The notes below the pieces were generated by a model. It worked only from the letters and a program-made list of their open reading frames with translations, made no database searches and was not told where the DNA came from. From the NCBI RefSeq assembly GCF_008365405.1, contig NZ_QOKV01000009.1, forward strand, positions 1-64,000: DNA of 64,000 nucleotides. Reading direction: 5' to 3'. Below are positions 26,122 through 35,288 of the stretch, one piece after another; positions within the stretch are counted from its first letter, which is position 1; every line of letters begins with the position of its first letter. A program made the position numbers and the translations under genes. This stretch comes from Azospirillum brasilense. GTDB taxonomy: Bacteria; Pseudomonadota; Alphaproteobacteria; Azospirillales; Azospirillaceae.

Positions 26122-27941
26122 GGGCGCTCCTCCTTGTCAGCTTCCGGCTTGTCCGGGGCCAAACCGTCCTCGCGGCCCAGATAGGCCTCGATGACGCGGG
26201 GGTTGGTCTGGATGTCGCGGGGTGCGCCTTCGGCGATCACCACGCCCCGATCGAGGACGACGATCTCGTCGGAAATCCTCATCACCAAGCCCATGTCGTG
26301 CTCCACCATCAGCACCGCGACGCCGAGCTGGCCGATGCGCTTGATGAGCTGCCCAAGCTCGGCGGTCTCCCGTGGGTTCAGGCCGGCGGCAGGCTCGTCC
26401 AACAGCAGCAGGACCGGGTCTCCGGCCAGCGCGCGGGCCAGCTCGACGCGACGTTGCAGGCCGTAGGGCAGGCTGCCGGCCAGCGCCCCGGCGTGCTCGC
26501 CCAGGCCCACGAAGTCCAGGACGGCCTTCGCCTTGGCGACCGCATCCTCCTCCCGCCCGGTCACGCCGATCCGCGCATGGGCGCCGATCAGCACGTTGTC
26601 CAACACCGTCATGGAGCCGAACAGGCGCAGGTTCTGGAAAGTGCGGGCGATGCCGCGGGCGGCGCGGGCGTGGGCCGTGCCACGGGTGATGTCCTGTCCG
26701 GCCAGCCGGATGGTCCCGGAATCCGCGGTGATCACGCCGGTCAGGATGTTGATGAGGGTGCTCTTGCCGGCGCCGTTGGGACCGATCAGGGCGTGGATCC
26801 GGTGGGCGTGAAGCCGCAACCCGACCTTGTCCGCGGTCACCACGCCGCCGAACGCCTTGCTGACGCCGGTCACCTCCAGCAGGGGGCCGGCCAGCAGGGG
26901 GCCGGCGGACGGCGACGCCCGGCCGCGCTCCATCGCCGTCAGCGGGGGAGTTTCCACCCCATCCAGGACCGCCATCCGGCGGGGCAGGACGCGCGCGATC
27001 GCGCCGGCGACGCCCGTCGGCATCAGGTAGAGCGCGAACAGCAGCATCGCTCCGTAGATGAAGTGCTGCACCGACGGCCATTGCGCCAGGAACACCTCGG
27101 TCATCGTGAGGATCGCCGCGCCCGCGATGGGGCCATAGATGTTGCCGGCCCCGCCCAGCAGCACCAGCAGAAGGATGAAGACCGACAGGTGGAAGGTCAC
27201 GAAGTCGGAATTGAAATACTGGTTCTGCTGCGCCACCAGCGCGCCGCCCAGCCCGCACAGCGCGGCGGCCAGCACGAAGGCGAGCGTCTTGTAGCGGTAG
27301 ACCGAGATGCCCGCGCACTCCGCGGCGATCTCGTCGCTTTGCAGGGCCAGCAGCGCCCGGCCGAACCGCCCGTTCAGCAGATGGGACAAGGCGAGATGGA
27401 CCGCCACGCCCAGGACGATCACCAGGACCACCCAGTGCTTCAGCGCGAAGGGCTCGTCGCCCAGCGCCAGCGGGGCGATGCCGTAGATGCCCTGGGCGCC
27501 GCCGAACAGGTCGGTCCATTCGGTCACCAGCTTCTCCACCACCAGCCCGAAGGCCAGCGTGACCAGGGCGAGGCTGGGTCCCTTCACCCGCAGCGAGGGC
27601 AGGGCGATCAGCACGCCCACCGCGGCGGCCACCAGCGGTGCGGCGGCCAGCGCCAGCGCCGGCGGAAGCTCCAGCCGGGTCGTCAGCAGGGCCACCGTGT
27701 AGGCCCCCGCCGCGAACAGTCCCGCCTGCCCGAGAGACTTCTGCCCGGCATAACCCGCCAGCACGTTCATGCCGGAGGCGCAGATGTAGTAAACGCCGGC
27801 CATGAAGGCGACGTAGAGGTAGAAATCGTTGCTCAGCGTCAGGGCGAGCGCCACCAGCGCCGCGCCGATGCCCAGGGCCGGGGCCGCCCGCAGCAGGGCG
27901 AAGCGGCGGGCCGCCGGCCGGAGTACGGAGGCCTCCATCAT
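26115..27941 (-). CDS. Fused LivM permease - LivG ATPase
   Basis: 608 residues in one frame. Residues 1 to about 340 are a LivM permease (NDFYLYVAFMAGVYYICASG, LNVLAGYAGQKSLGQAG-like block, GGAGNIYGPIAGAAIL). After a linker of about 30 residues comes a LivG ATPase (LEVTGVSKAFGGVVTADKV, Walker A GPNGAGKSTLINIL, ARTFQNLRLF, signature SLPYGLQRRVELARAL, Walker B LLLLDEPAAGLNP). Such M-G fusions are known in HAAT importers. The start is one of two adjacent ATGs (27941/27938), overlapping the livH stop. The longer open frame upstream is in the wrong frame over livH. Confidence 0.93.
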
Positions 27942-28834
27942 ACCTTTTCCACCAGCTTCCGGCCGAACAGGCCGTTGGGCGCCATGGCCAGCACCAGGAT
28001 GACCAGGAGAAAGACCATGATTTCCCGCCATTGCGCGCTCCACAGGGCCGTCAGGGACTCCACCAGACCGATCAGCAGGCCGCCGGCCATGCAGCCGCGC
28101 GGGTTGGTCAGGCCGCCGATGATCGCCGCGGAGAAGCCTTTCAGGGCGATGATGACCCCCATGAAGAGGGAGGCCGACAGGATCGGCGCGACCAGCACCC
28201 CGCTCAGCCCGGCCAGAGCCGAGCTGGCAAGGAAGGCCATCGCCATGACGCGGGGCACGTCGATGCCCATCAGCGCCGCGGCGTCGCGGTTCAGCGCCAC
28301 CGCCCGCATGCAGCGGCCGATGGCCGTGCGCCGCATGGCGAGGTCGAACGCCCCCAGGATCGCGAAGGCGAGGACCAGCACCACCAGCTCCTGCGAGCGG
28401 AAGCCGGCCTCGCCGACGCGGAACACCTCGTCGCCGAAGGGGGCGGGCAGCATCCGCGCCCCCAGCCCCCACACCGACAGGGCGGCGCTTTGCAGGACGA
28501 TGCCGAAGCCGATCGTGCTGACCACCCAGGACATGCCCGGCTTGCCGGCGAAGGGCCGGATCGCCGCCAGATAGAGCGGCAGGCCCAGCACCCCCATCAC
28601 CAGCGCCGCGGCCACCGCCGCCAGCGCGTAGAGCCAGACATAACCGACCGCGTCGGCACCGAGCGCCGCGGTGAGCACCCCCACCGTTCCCAGCCCGACG
28701 AAGGCGCCGACCGACACGAAGTCACCCTGCGCGAAGTTCAGCGTCCGCGTGGTGGTGTAGGTCAGGTTGAAGCCGAGGGCGATCAGGGCGTAGACGCTGC
28801 CCAGCGTCAGCCCGCCGATGATGGCTTGCAGCAT
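27938..28834 (-). CDS. livH: Branched-chain-type ABC transporter permease LivH
   Basis: 298 residues, about eight membrane helices. Family markers: GLTLGSVYALIALGFNLTY, TLNFAQGDFVSVGAF, GRCMRAVALNRDAAALMGID (cytoplasmic EAA-like loop) and GFSAAIIGGLTNPRG. Forms the transmembrane pore with the LivM part of the fusion. It lies 32 bp after livK and overlaps the next gene by 4 bp (ATGA-type). Confidence 0.93.
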   Translation of the reverse strand: MLQAIIGGLTLGSVYALIALGFNLTYTTTRTLNFAQGDFVSVGAFVGLGTVGVLTAALGADAVGYVWLYALAAVAAALVMGVLGLPLYLAAIRPFAGKPGMSWVVSTIGFGIVLQSAALSVWGLGARMLPAPFGDEVFRVGEAGFRSQELVVLVLAFAILGAFDLAMRRTAIGRCMRAVALNRDAAALMGIDVPRVMAMAFLASSALAGLSGVLVAPILSASLFMGVIIALKGFSAAIIGGLTNPRGCMAGGLLIGLVESLTALWSAQWREIMVFLLVILVLAMAPNGLFGRKLVEKV

Positions 28835-28866
28835 GGGTCACCCTCCGTGACGGTTCGCGGTCCGCG

Positions 28867-30114
28867 TCACTTCTTGAAGTCCGCCGGTTGCAGCCCGGCC
28901 AGCACCGGGTCGTTGAAATCGACGACCTTGCCGTCCTTCCAGCGCGACCAGTGATAGTCCGCCGCCGTCAGCCCCTCGTGCTGGGCTGTGGAGAAGGGCT
29001 TGTCGTAGGTCTTGACCATGCCGGCGACCGGCTTGTTCAGGGATTCCAGCGCGGCGCGCACCGCCTCGCCCTTGGTGTCGCCGGCCTGCTCGGCCGCCGC
29101 GGCCCACAGCAGAACGGTGTCGTAGGCCTGCGAGGCCGCCCAGAACATCGACGGATTGGCCAGCTTCGGCCCGATCCGCGCGAACAGCGATTCCGCCTCC
29201 GCCGACTTGCGCTCGCTGGAGGTGGTCAGGAAGACCGGCCATTCCATCAGCTTCGGCCCGGCGACCTCGGGGAAGCCGCTGAAGGACGCCGCCCAGGTGG
29301 TGAAGACCTTCGGGAAATAGTCCAGCTTCTCCATGCTGCGCACGAGATGCCCGAGCGGGGCCGCCTGCGCCCAGACCACCAGCGTGTCCGCCCCCGCCGC
29401 CTTGGCCTTGGACAGTTGCGAGGTCATGTCGGTGTCGCGGGCGTCGAACTTCTCGATGGACACCGGCTTCATGTCGTGCAGCGCCGCGATCTGCTCCAGA
29501 TCCTTCAGCCCCGCCTGTCCGTAGCCGGTCGTCTCCACGAAGAAGCCGACCGCCTTCGCCTCGGGGTTCTTCTTCACGTAGGCCAGCAGGGCGGAGGCCT
29601 GCTCGCGGTCCACCATGGAGACGCGGAACAGGTAGTTGCCGCTCGACGGCCCCTCGGTGATGGCCGTGCTCGACGCGCTGGAAACCAGCACCGGCATGCG
29701 CTTCTGGTTGGCGATGTGCTTCCAGGCCAGGGCGTTGCCGGAATTGGTCGGGCCGAAGACGACCGAGACCTTCTCGCGGTCGATCAGGTCGGTCATGTTC
29801 TGGATGGCCTTGGGCGGCTGGCCCAGGTCGTCGCGGACCAGGAATTCCAGGGGGCGGCCCAGCACGCCGCCGCGCTTGTTGATGTCCTCGACCGCGGCGC
29901 CGATGCCGAGAACGCCGATCTGCCCCGATTCCGCCGACGGCGAGCCGGAGATGTCGCCGTTGTAGGCGATCTTGATCGGGTCGGCGGCCTGGGCCTGGAC
30001 CGATGCGGTCATGAGGACGGCGGCGGCGGCTCCCAGGAGCGCCCTCAGACGCGGGCGCGCGGGCGCTGTGCCGGTGGGCGCCGTGTCGTTGGACGCTGTC
30101 TTCTTCTTGGTCAT
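28867..30114 (-). CDS. livK: ABC transporter periplasmic binding protein (LivK-like)
   Basis: 415 residues from the ATG at 30114. A basic N-terminus then a hydrophobic signal ending VQAQA; the mature part starts ADPIKIAYNGDISGSPSAE. Leu/Ile/Val-binding-protein fold: NKRGGVLGRPLEFLVRDD, VVFGPTNSGNALA, VLVSSASSTAIT and the closing YHWSRWKDGKVV. Length and motifs are like binding proteins for amides, aromatic acids or branched acids, so true branched-chain amino acids are not assured. It overlaps the upstream AtuA-C-like gene by 4 bp. Confidence 0.9.
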   Translation of the reverse strand: MTKKKTASNDTAPTGTAPARPRLRALLGAAAAVLMTASVQAQAADPIKIAYNGDISGSPSAESGQIGVLGIGAAVEDINKRGGVLGRPLEFLVRDDLGQPPKAIQNMTDLIDREKVSVVFGPTNSGNALAWKHIANQKRMPVLVSSASSTAITEGPSSGNYLFRVSMVDREQASALLAYVKKNPEAKAVGFFVETTGYGQAGLKDLEQIAALHDMKPVSIEKFDARDTDMTSQLSKAKAAGADTLVVWAQAAPLGHLVRSMEKLDYFPKVFTTWAASFSGFPEVAGPKLMEWPVFLTTSSERKSAEAESLFARIGPKLANPSMFWAASQAYDTVLLWAAAAEQAGDTKGEAVRAALESLNKPVAGMVKTYDKPFSTAQHEGLTAADYHWSRWKDGKVVDFNDPVLAGLQPADFKK

Positions 30115-30455
30115 GGGCGTTCCCCTCCATATTGGTTGTTCTGCCGGTTGCGGTTCGGCAGTTCGAGATCGAGCAGGGCGGAACTCAGCGCCTTGCCGTG
30201 GGCATCCAGGGCGAGCGAGCGGGTAACCCCGCCGCCGAGCGCCCCGGTCAGCACGAAGTTGAGCGCCCCCAGGGTCGGCAGCTCGTAGCGGGTCACCGTT
30301 CCGGTCACGATTCCCTGGAAATGCGTGGCGACGCTCTGGGCCGTCAGATGCTCCGCCAGGAACGGGTAGTCGGTCTCGTCCAGCGCGATGACCGAGATGT
30401 TGGAAATGTTGCCCTTGTCGCCGGAGCGGGTGTGCGCAACGTCCCGAAGTTTCAT
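30111..30455 (-). CDS. Stand-alone AtuA C-terminal-like domain protein
   Basis: 114 residues. The motif LRDVAHTRSGDKGNISNISVIA and the end GGVTRSLALDAHGKALSSALL match the small domain that forms the C-terminus of AtuA-like (acyclic terpene utilisation) proteins, here a separate gene directly after the large domain. The two are probably subunits of one enzyme acting on a CoA ester or hydroxy acid; the chemistry of the family is not settled. Confidence 0.75.
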   Translation of the reverse strand: MKLRDVAHTRSGDKGNISNISVIALDETDYPFLAEHLTAQSVATHFQGIVTGTVTRYELPTLGALNFVLTGALGGGVTRSLALDAHGKALSSALLDLELPNRNRQNNQYGGERP

Positions 30456-30458
30456 GGC

Positions 30459-31793
30459 TTACGCCTCCAGCAGGGTGACCGAGGTACGCACGGCGCTTTC
30501 CGGCAGCAGGGCGGAGGCGACGGCGACGATCTCGCGCGCCGATTTCCAGGCGCCGCCGCCCCCCGCCGGGCCGTTGGTGTAGAGCGTTTCGACCTCGTTC
30601 CCGATCCGGGCCGCCTCGTCCAGGCTGGCGGTCCGCCCCACCACCCGCAGGCGGACTTCGTAGGGCGTGTGGCCGCGCGACAGCCGGTCGCCATGCAGCG
30701 CGTCGAGGCCGACCAGGTCGAACTGCAACTCCTCGGTCCGCACGCCGGTCAGGGCCAGCCGCTCGCGGACGATGTCCAGCGCGAGCCGCCCGCGCTCGAC
30801 CGCTCCCGGTCCGGCGTAGGAGATCTGCCCCTCGCCGATGCAGCTGTCGATGTAGCCGATGGACAGCTTCAGAAGCCCGGTCCGCGCGGCGCCGCGCCCG
30901 CCACGGACGCGCACCCGGTCCGGCCCGTCGCCCTCGACGCGGGCGGCGGAGAAGTCGGCGACCACGTCCGGCTGGTAATAACGCGCCGGGTCGTGGATCT
31001 CGTAGAGAAGCTGTTCCTTCACGGTGGCCGGCGTGACGCACCCACCCGTGCCGGGCAGCTTGGTCACCTCCAGGGTGCCGTCCGCGTGGATTTCGCCGAT
31101 GGGAAAGCCCAGTCGGGCCAGTTCCGGCACGTCCTTGACACCGGGGTCGGCGAAATAGCCGCCGGTCACCTGCCCGGCGCACTCCAGCAGATGCCCGGCC
31201 ATGGTGCCGCGCCCCAGCGCGTCCCAATCGTCCATCCGCCAGCCGAATTCATGGACCATCGGACCGAGGAACAACGCCGGGTCGGCGGCCCGTCCAGTGA
31301 TGACCACGTCGGCGCCGGCGGCCAACGCCTCGACGATGGGGCCGGCGCCGATGTAGGCGTTGGCCGAAATCACGCGGTCGCCGAGCCCGCGCAGGGTTCC
31401 GCCGTCCTCCAGAGCGACGTCGAGCTGCCGCGCGACCGCCAACACGTCGTCCCCGGTCACGGCGGCGATCCGCAGCCCGCCCAGCCCCAGGGAGCGGGCG
31501 ACGGCCCGCGTCGCCTCGGCGGCGCCGAGCGGGTTGGCCGCTCCCATGTTGGTGATCAGCCGCACCCCGTTGCGCCGGCAGGCGCCGAGCACGGCGGTCA
31601 TGCGGACCGTCAGCAGCGGGTCGTAGCCCCCGGCGGGGTCGCGTTGCCGCGCCTGCTGGGCCAGGGCGATCGTCCGCTCGGCAAGGCATTCGAAGACGAG
31701 GTAGTCGAGGCCGCCCCGTTCGGCGAGATCGATTGCCGGTTCGATGCGGTCGCCGGAATAGCCGGCGCCGGAACCGATCCTGATGCGGTGCAT
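30459..31793 (-). CDS. DUF1446 / AtuA-like protein
   Basis: 444 residues. RIGSGAGYSGDRIEPAIDLAERGG and LDYLVFECLAERTIALAQ at the N-terminus, then VRLITNMGAANPLGAAEA, VISANAYIGAGPIVEALAAGAD, VVITGRAADPALFLGP and GTGGCVTPATVKEQLLYEIHD (read in parts) are the conserved blocks of DUF1446. In Pseudomonas, AtuA belongs to citronellol/geraniol breakdown, but many relatives sit in other catabolic operons. Here it stands with a LIV-type importer and two dehydrogenases, so a small branched substrate is conceivable. It is 3 bp from its partner gene. Confidence 0.82.
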   Translation of the reverse strand: MHRIRIGSGAGYSGDRIEPAIDLAERGGLDYLVFECLAERTIALAQQARQRDPAGGYDPLLTVRMTAVLGACRRNGVRLITNMGAANPLGAAEATRAVARSLGLGGLRIAAVTGDDVLAVARQLDVALEDGGTLRGLGDRVISANAYIGAGPIVEALAAGADVVITGRAADPALFLGPMVHEFGWRMDDWDALGRGTMAGHLLECAGQVTGGYFADPGVKDVPELARLGFPIGEIHADGTLEVTKLPGTGGCVTPATVKEQLLYEIHDPARYYQPDVVADFSAARVEGDGPDRVRVRGGRGAARTGLLKLSIGYIDSCIGEGQISYAGPGAVERGRLALDIVRERLALTGVRTEELQFDLVGLDALHGDRLSRGHTPYEVRLRVVGRTASLDEAARIGNEVETLYTNGPAGGGGAWKSAREIVAVASALLPESAVRTSVTLLEA

Positions 31794-31802
31794 CGACGGC
31801 CC

Positions 31803-31892
31803 TCAGCGCGGCGAAGGGACGGCGTGGGACGCGGCGGCCCCCATGGCGGCGCCCATTGCGGTGCGGCCGCCGCCGGTGATTGAGGCTGGCAT
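31803..31892 (-). CDS. Possible 29-residue leader peptide
   Basis: A short frame (MPASITGGGRTAMGAAMGAA, then ASHAVPSPR) begins 7 bases after a strong AAGGGGGAG ribosome site and stops 9 bases before the AtuA-like start. It is the first frame of the leftward operon, so it would be translated before the enzyme gene. No regulatory residue pattern (repeated codons) is seen. It may be a small protein, a coupling leader, or an alternative N-terminal relic. Confidence 0.4.
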   Translation of the reverse strand: MPASITGGGRTAMGAAMGAAASHAVPSPR

Positions 31893-31993
31893 GGTCTCCC
31901 CCTTGCATTTTTATTCGTTCCGGTTTCCTCCGCTCCGGCGCGTCGCACCGACGGGCGGCTGAATTCCGCTGCATGCAAACCATCCTTGCCGAG

Positions 31994-32024
31994 ATTGTTC
32001 GCGCGAACAATTGAATTGATTCAA
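31994..32024. promoter_or_regulatory. LysR-type operator palindromes
   Basis: The divergent 153-bp region holds a perfect 18-bp palindrome ATTGTTCGC/GCGAACAAT (31994-32011) and, touching it, TTGAAT-TG-ATTCAA (32011-32024). LysR regulators bind such T-N11-A type sites near their own promoters. Both lie about 20-50 bp before the lysR start. Confidence 0.6.
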
Positions 32025-32045
32025 TGTCAGTAATAGAGTTGAGCT

Positions 32046-32960
32046 ATGGATCTCAGTCTCCGCCAGATACGCGCCTTTCTCGCCGCCGCGCAGACCCGCA
32101 GTTTCACGCGGGCTGCGGAGTCGCTGCACGTCGCCCAGCCGACCCTGACGGTGCAGATCCGACGGCTGGAGGATGCCTTGGCGGTTAAGCTGTTCGACCG
32201 CAACACCCGGTCCGTCGAGTTGACCCGCATCGGCAGCGAACTGCTGCCGGTGTTCCAGCGCATGGTCCATGACCTGGACGCCGTGGTGGTCGACACGCAT
32301 GAGATCGCCGCGATGCGGCGCGGGGTGGTGCGCGTGGCGGCGCTGCCGACCATCGCGGCGGGCGTGCTGCCCGACGCCATCCAGTCCTTCCGTGACCTTC
32401 ATCCCGGCGTGACCTTCGTTTTGAAGGACGTCATCGCCAGCCGCGTGCTCGGGCTCGTCCGGTCGGAGGAGGTGGATCTCGGGATCACGGGAGGCGAAGC
32501 GAAGGGACAGGACATCGACACGGTGCTGGAAGTCCGCGACCGGATGCACATCGTCTTTCCACAGGGCCATGCCGTCGGCGATCTTCCGCGGGTGACCATC
32601 GAGACGCTGGCCGAGGTGCCGCTGGTGCTGATGGACCCGGCGACCAGCGTCCGCGAGATCGTCGACGAGGCATTCCTCTCCGCCGGGCGGATCGCCAAGC
32701 CGGTTTGCGAGGCGACCTATATGATGACGGCGATCGCCATGGTGCGGGCCGGGCTGGGCTTGACGATTCTGCCGGGCTCCGCGCGCGAGATCGCTGCCGA
32801 GCCGGTGCTGCGCTCGCGCCCCATCGATATGTTCGGCTTCTCCCGTCCCGTCAGGGTCATCCGCAAGGCGGGGCGCTCCCTTCCGCCGCTGGCCGAAGCG
32901 TTCCTCGATCACCTCTGCTGTGTTCTGAACGACTGCGGGACGTTTCACCGGGAGGGGTGA
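32046..32960 (+). CDS. LysR-family transcriptional regulator
   Basis: 304 residues. The winged HTH occupies residues 1-62 (LRQIRAFLAAAQTRSFTRAA, SLHVAQPTLTVQIRRLEDAL, LFDRNTRSVELT). The effector domain follows, with GVVRVAALPTIAAGVLP, VDLGITGG and GLGLTILPGSAREI. It is divergent from the AtuA-like/LIV operon and should control it in response to the pathway substrate. The neighbours decide this role; the ligand is unknown. Confidence 0.92.
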   Translation: MDLSLRQIRAFLAAAQTRSFTRAAESLHVAQPTLTVQIRRLEDALAVKLFDRNTRSVELTRIGSELLPVFQRMVHDLDAVVVDTHEIAAMRRGVVRVAALPTIAAGVLPDAIQSFRDLHPGVTFVLKDVIASRVLGLVRSEEVDLGITGGEAKGQDIDTVLEVRDRMHIVFPQGHAVGDLPRVTIETLAEVPLVLMDPATSVREIVDEAFLSAGRIAKPVCEATYMMTAIAMVRAGLGLTILPGSAREIAAEPVLRSRPIDMFGFSRPVRVIRKAGRSLPPLAEAFLDHLCCVLNDCGTFHREG

Positions 32961-33366
32961 GCGGAGCTTACCCTGGAGCGATGGTTGTCCCGCACCGCTG
33001 AACGCGATTGCACCTTCCGGAGGCTGCAGCCGCCGGAATCGCCGTATCGGTCGCAGTTCCTTTCCTCATGGCCGTTTCGTTGGAATCTGTTGCGCGGATC
33101 ACCCGTTGATGGAGTTGGTCGAACAGGGTGTCGCCCTTACGGCACCTAAGTTGGTTGCCTGGGTCGGGTCCAGTGCGTCAGCCCGAACGGCCCGTGTGCG
33201 TTAAGTTGACTTAAGCACGCAAAAAGTGCGCACGATCCTGTAGAGCGCAACTTTCTCCCAGAACACAAAATCGCCCTGTTGAGGCAATCTCGGGAAACTC
33301 CATTGACAATGTTGAGGATGCGACCAAGGATGCGGCCGGACAGTCGGACGGGAGACCCCACGAACC
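32961..33366. promoter_or_regulatory. parA2 upstream region with imperfect palindrome
   Basis: Four hundred bases without a gene. The inverted repeat GTGCGTTAAG (33196-33205) / CTTAAGCAC (33210-33218) differs by one inserted base and is a candidate parS or ParA operator; GTGCGCAC near 33227 adds a half-related palindrome. An IS or gene fragment was not recognised. Confidence 0.45.
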
Positions 33367-34362
33367 ATGGCCGGAGAAAGCCTCAAAGGACTGCGCGAGG
33401 AACGCGGGTGGAGCCAGACCGAACTGGCGGCTTGGCTCAACGAGAGCCTCGGCCGCAAGTATGACCGGGCTCAGATCTCGCGCTGGGAAAGTGGATCGGA
33501 GCGGACACCGAAGACGGTCGTGGACGCTGTCGAGACCGAGCGCAGCACCGACCGGCCGCGCCATGCCACCGTCGTGATGTGCGGATCGGCGAAAGGGGGG
33601 GTGTCGAAGACGACGTCGGCTTTGTGCATCGCCTATTGTCTGCTCGCTCAAGGGTCGAAGGTCCTGCTGATCGATTGTGACAGCCAGGGCAGCGCCACCG
33701 TCCATCTCGGCTACTCGCCGGCCCAGATGGACCAGATGGAGGTTGAACGCCGGACCTTGTACTACGCCCTGGCGGACGACAAGCCCTTCACCGACTACAT
33801 CATCCAAACCCCGGAACCGCGGCTCGACCTCCTTCCCGCCTTCATGAGCTTGGCCGACGCCGACGTCGAACTCGCCCTTGGGAAGCTGGCTCCCCTCCGG
33901 CAGCGTGTCGGCGAGGTCCGGAACCAGTACGACTTCATTGTTCTCGATACCGCTCCGAACCTGGGTGCCGTCACCGTCAGCGCGCTCGAGGCATCGGACC
34001 TTCTGCTGGTGCCGTGCCAGACCGAAGCATTGGCGCTCGTCGGCCTGCGAAACGTGCTGCACTCCCTGGAGAACCTGCGGCGGCGGCGCAATCCCGGGCT
34101 GCGCATGCTGGGCATCCTTCCGACGCTGTTCTCCGCCCGCCTGACCCAGGATCAGGCGACCCTGGAGGACTTGCGCCGGGGCTACGGCGACCGCTACCGC
34201 ATCTTCGATCCCATTCCGAGAGCGACCGTGTTCGCGCAGGCCGCCGCATCCGGCGTGATCCCTCTCGCCGCCGTCAAGAGCATCCCCGGGCGCGCCGTCT
34301 TCGAAGAGATCGCCGCCGCCGCCCGCGCTGCCGCCAAGGAGCTGAAGGCCCATGTCGCGTAA
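33367..34362 (+). CDS. parA: ParA-family ATPase with N-terminal HTH (locus 2)
   Basis: 331 residues. An N-terminal Xre-like HTH (LREERGWSQTELAAWLNESL, AQISRWESGSERTP) is fused to a ParA ATPase: Walker A KGGVSKTTSAL, LLIDCDSQGSATVHLGY and Walker B DFIVLDTAPNLGAVT. The Ser in place of the second Walker glycine (KGGVSKT) is also seen in P1-type ParA, so it need not be inactive. It drives plasmid segregation and probably represses its own promoter. It overlaps parB2 by 11 bp, the same overlap as in locus 1, so the two loci share a common ancestor. Confidence 0.92.
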   Translation: MAGESLKGLREERGWSQTELAAWLNESLGRKYDRAQISRWESGSERTPKTVVDAVETERSTDRPRHATVVMCGSAKGGVSKTTSALCIAYCLLAQGSKVLLIDCDSQGSATVHLGYSPAQMDQMEVERRTLYYALADDKPFTDYIIQTPEPRLDLLPAFMSLADADVELALGKLAPLRQRVGEVRNQYDFIVLDTAPNLGAVTVSALEASDLLLVPCQTEALALVGLRNVLHSLENLRRRRNPGLRMLGILPTLFSARLTQDQATLEDLRRGYGDRYRIFDPIPRATVFAQAAASGVIPLAAVKSIPGRAVFEEIAAAARAAAKELKAHVA

Positions 34363-35200
34363 GCTCGCCCGCCGCACCGACCTGACCGCATCGGCCGAGG
34401 TGACCGGACCGGCGCCGAAGGCGTTCGGCCTCTCCGACGACTTCCCCTCGGTGCTCGAACTGGACATCGACCGCATCGACCGCCGCGCGCACCAACCGCG
34501 CGCCGTGCAGGACGATGCCTCCCTTGCCGAACTGCGGCAGTCCATCGAGCGGCACGGCCTGATGTATCCGATCCTGGTGACCCCCGGGGGCGGCAACGGC
34601 TACGCCCTGATCGGCGGCGGACGGCGTTTGCGGGCTTTCGAGTTGCTGGGCCGCACCACGATCTTCGCGCGTGTGCTGTCGGGGGACCCCGACGAGTTGG
34701 CCCTGGTCGACAATCTGCAACGCAAATCCCTGAACGCGGTCGAGACGGCCCGCTCGCTCGACGGCCTTCGCAACAAGCACGGTTACACCCAGGAAAAGCT
34801 GGCCGAGGTGGTTGGCAAAACCCCTGCGGCGATTTCACGGGCGCTCGGCATCCTCTCCCTGCCGCAGGATGTGCTCGACGAGTATATGGTCCTCGTCGAT
34901 CGCGTCCCGCAGACCACGCTGGAGGAAGTCGCCGCCGCGCCCAGTGAAGAGGGGCGGCGCAAGCTGTGGAGACTCGCCAGAAGGGGCGCAACGGCGAAGG
35001 CGATCACCGAACAGCGGCAGGAGATGAAGCGCAAGGAGCCGGATGGTCTTTTGCTTAGAAGACGCGCGGCCGGAGCCGCGGTCCGCGGTTTGATACAAAT
35101 GGTCGCCAAGCTTGAGGAGAACCGTGAAGGCATGGGCCCCGCCGAGCGGTCCGCGCTTGAAGCGATTCAGCAGAAGCTGGCGGCCCTCCTCGCCGATTGA
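34352..35200 (+). CDS. parB: ParB-family partition protein (locus 2)
   Basis: 282 residues. LELDIDRIDRRAHQPRAVQDD, YALIGGGRRLRAFELLG and LALVDNLQRKSLNAVETA form the ParB N-domain. The HTH is TQEKLAEVVGKTPAAISRALGILSLP, followed by a basic linker and a C-terminal helix pair. The CTPase GERR-RA-type box appears as GGGRRLRA. Partner of the overlapping parA2. It ends convergent with the rep gene 88 bp away. Confidence 0.92.
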   Translation: MSRKLARRTDLTASAEVTGPAPKAFGLSDDFPSVLELDIDRIDRRAHQPRAVQDDASLAELRQSIERHGLMYPILVTPGGGNGYALIGGGRRLRAFELLGRTTIFARVLSGDPDELALVDNLQRKSLNAVETARSLDGLRNKHGYTQEKLAEVVGKTPAAISRALGILSLPQDVLDEYMVLVDRVPQTTLEEVAAAPSEEGRRKLWRLARRGATAKAITEQRQEMKRKEPDGLLLRRRAAGAAVRGLIQMVAKLEENREGMGPAERSALEAIQQKLAALLAD

Positions 35201-35288
35201 GTCGGCTCAACGCACCGCAGGTCCCTTGTCGGCGGGATCCGGCCCGCTTCAGCGGACGGGCGGGCAGGGGAGGGCAGGTCTCCCCAGC

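Noticed and set aside
33580..33620. Walker A defect in ParA2 (Ser for Gly)
   Set aside because: P1-type ParA proteins naturally have KGGVSKT, so the residue does not indicate inactivation.
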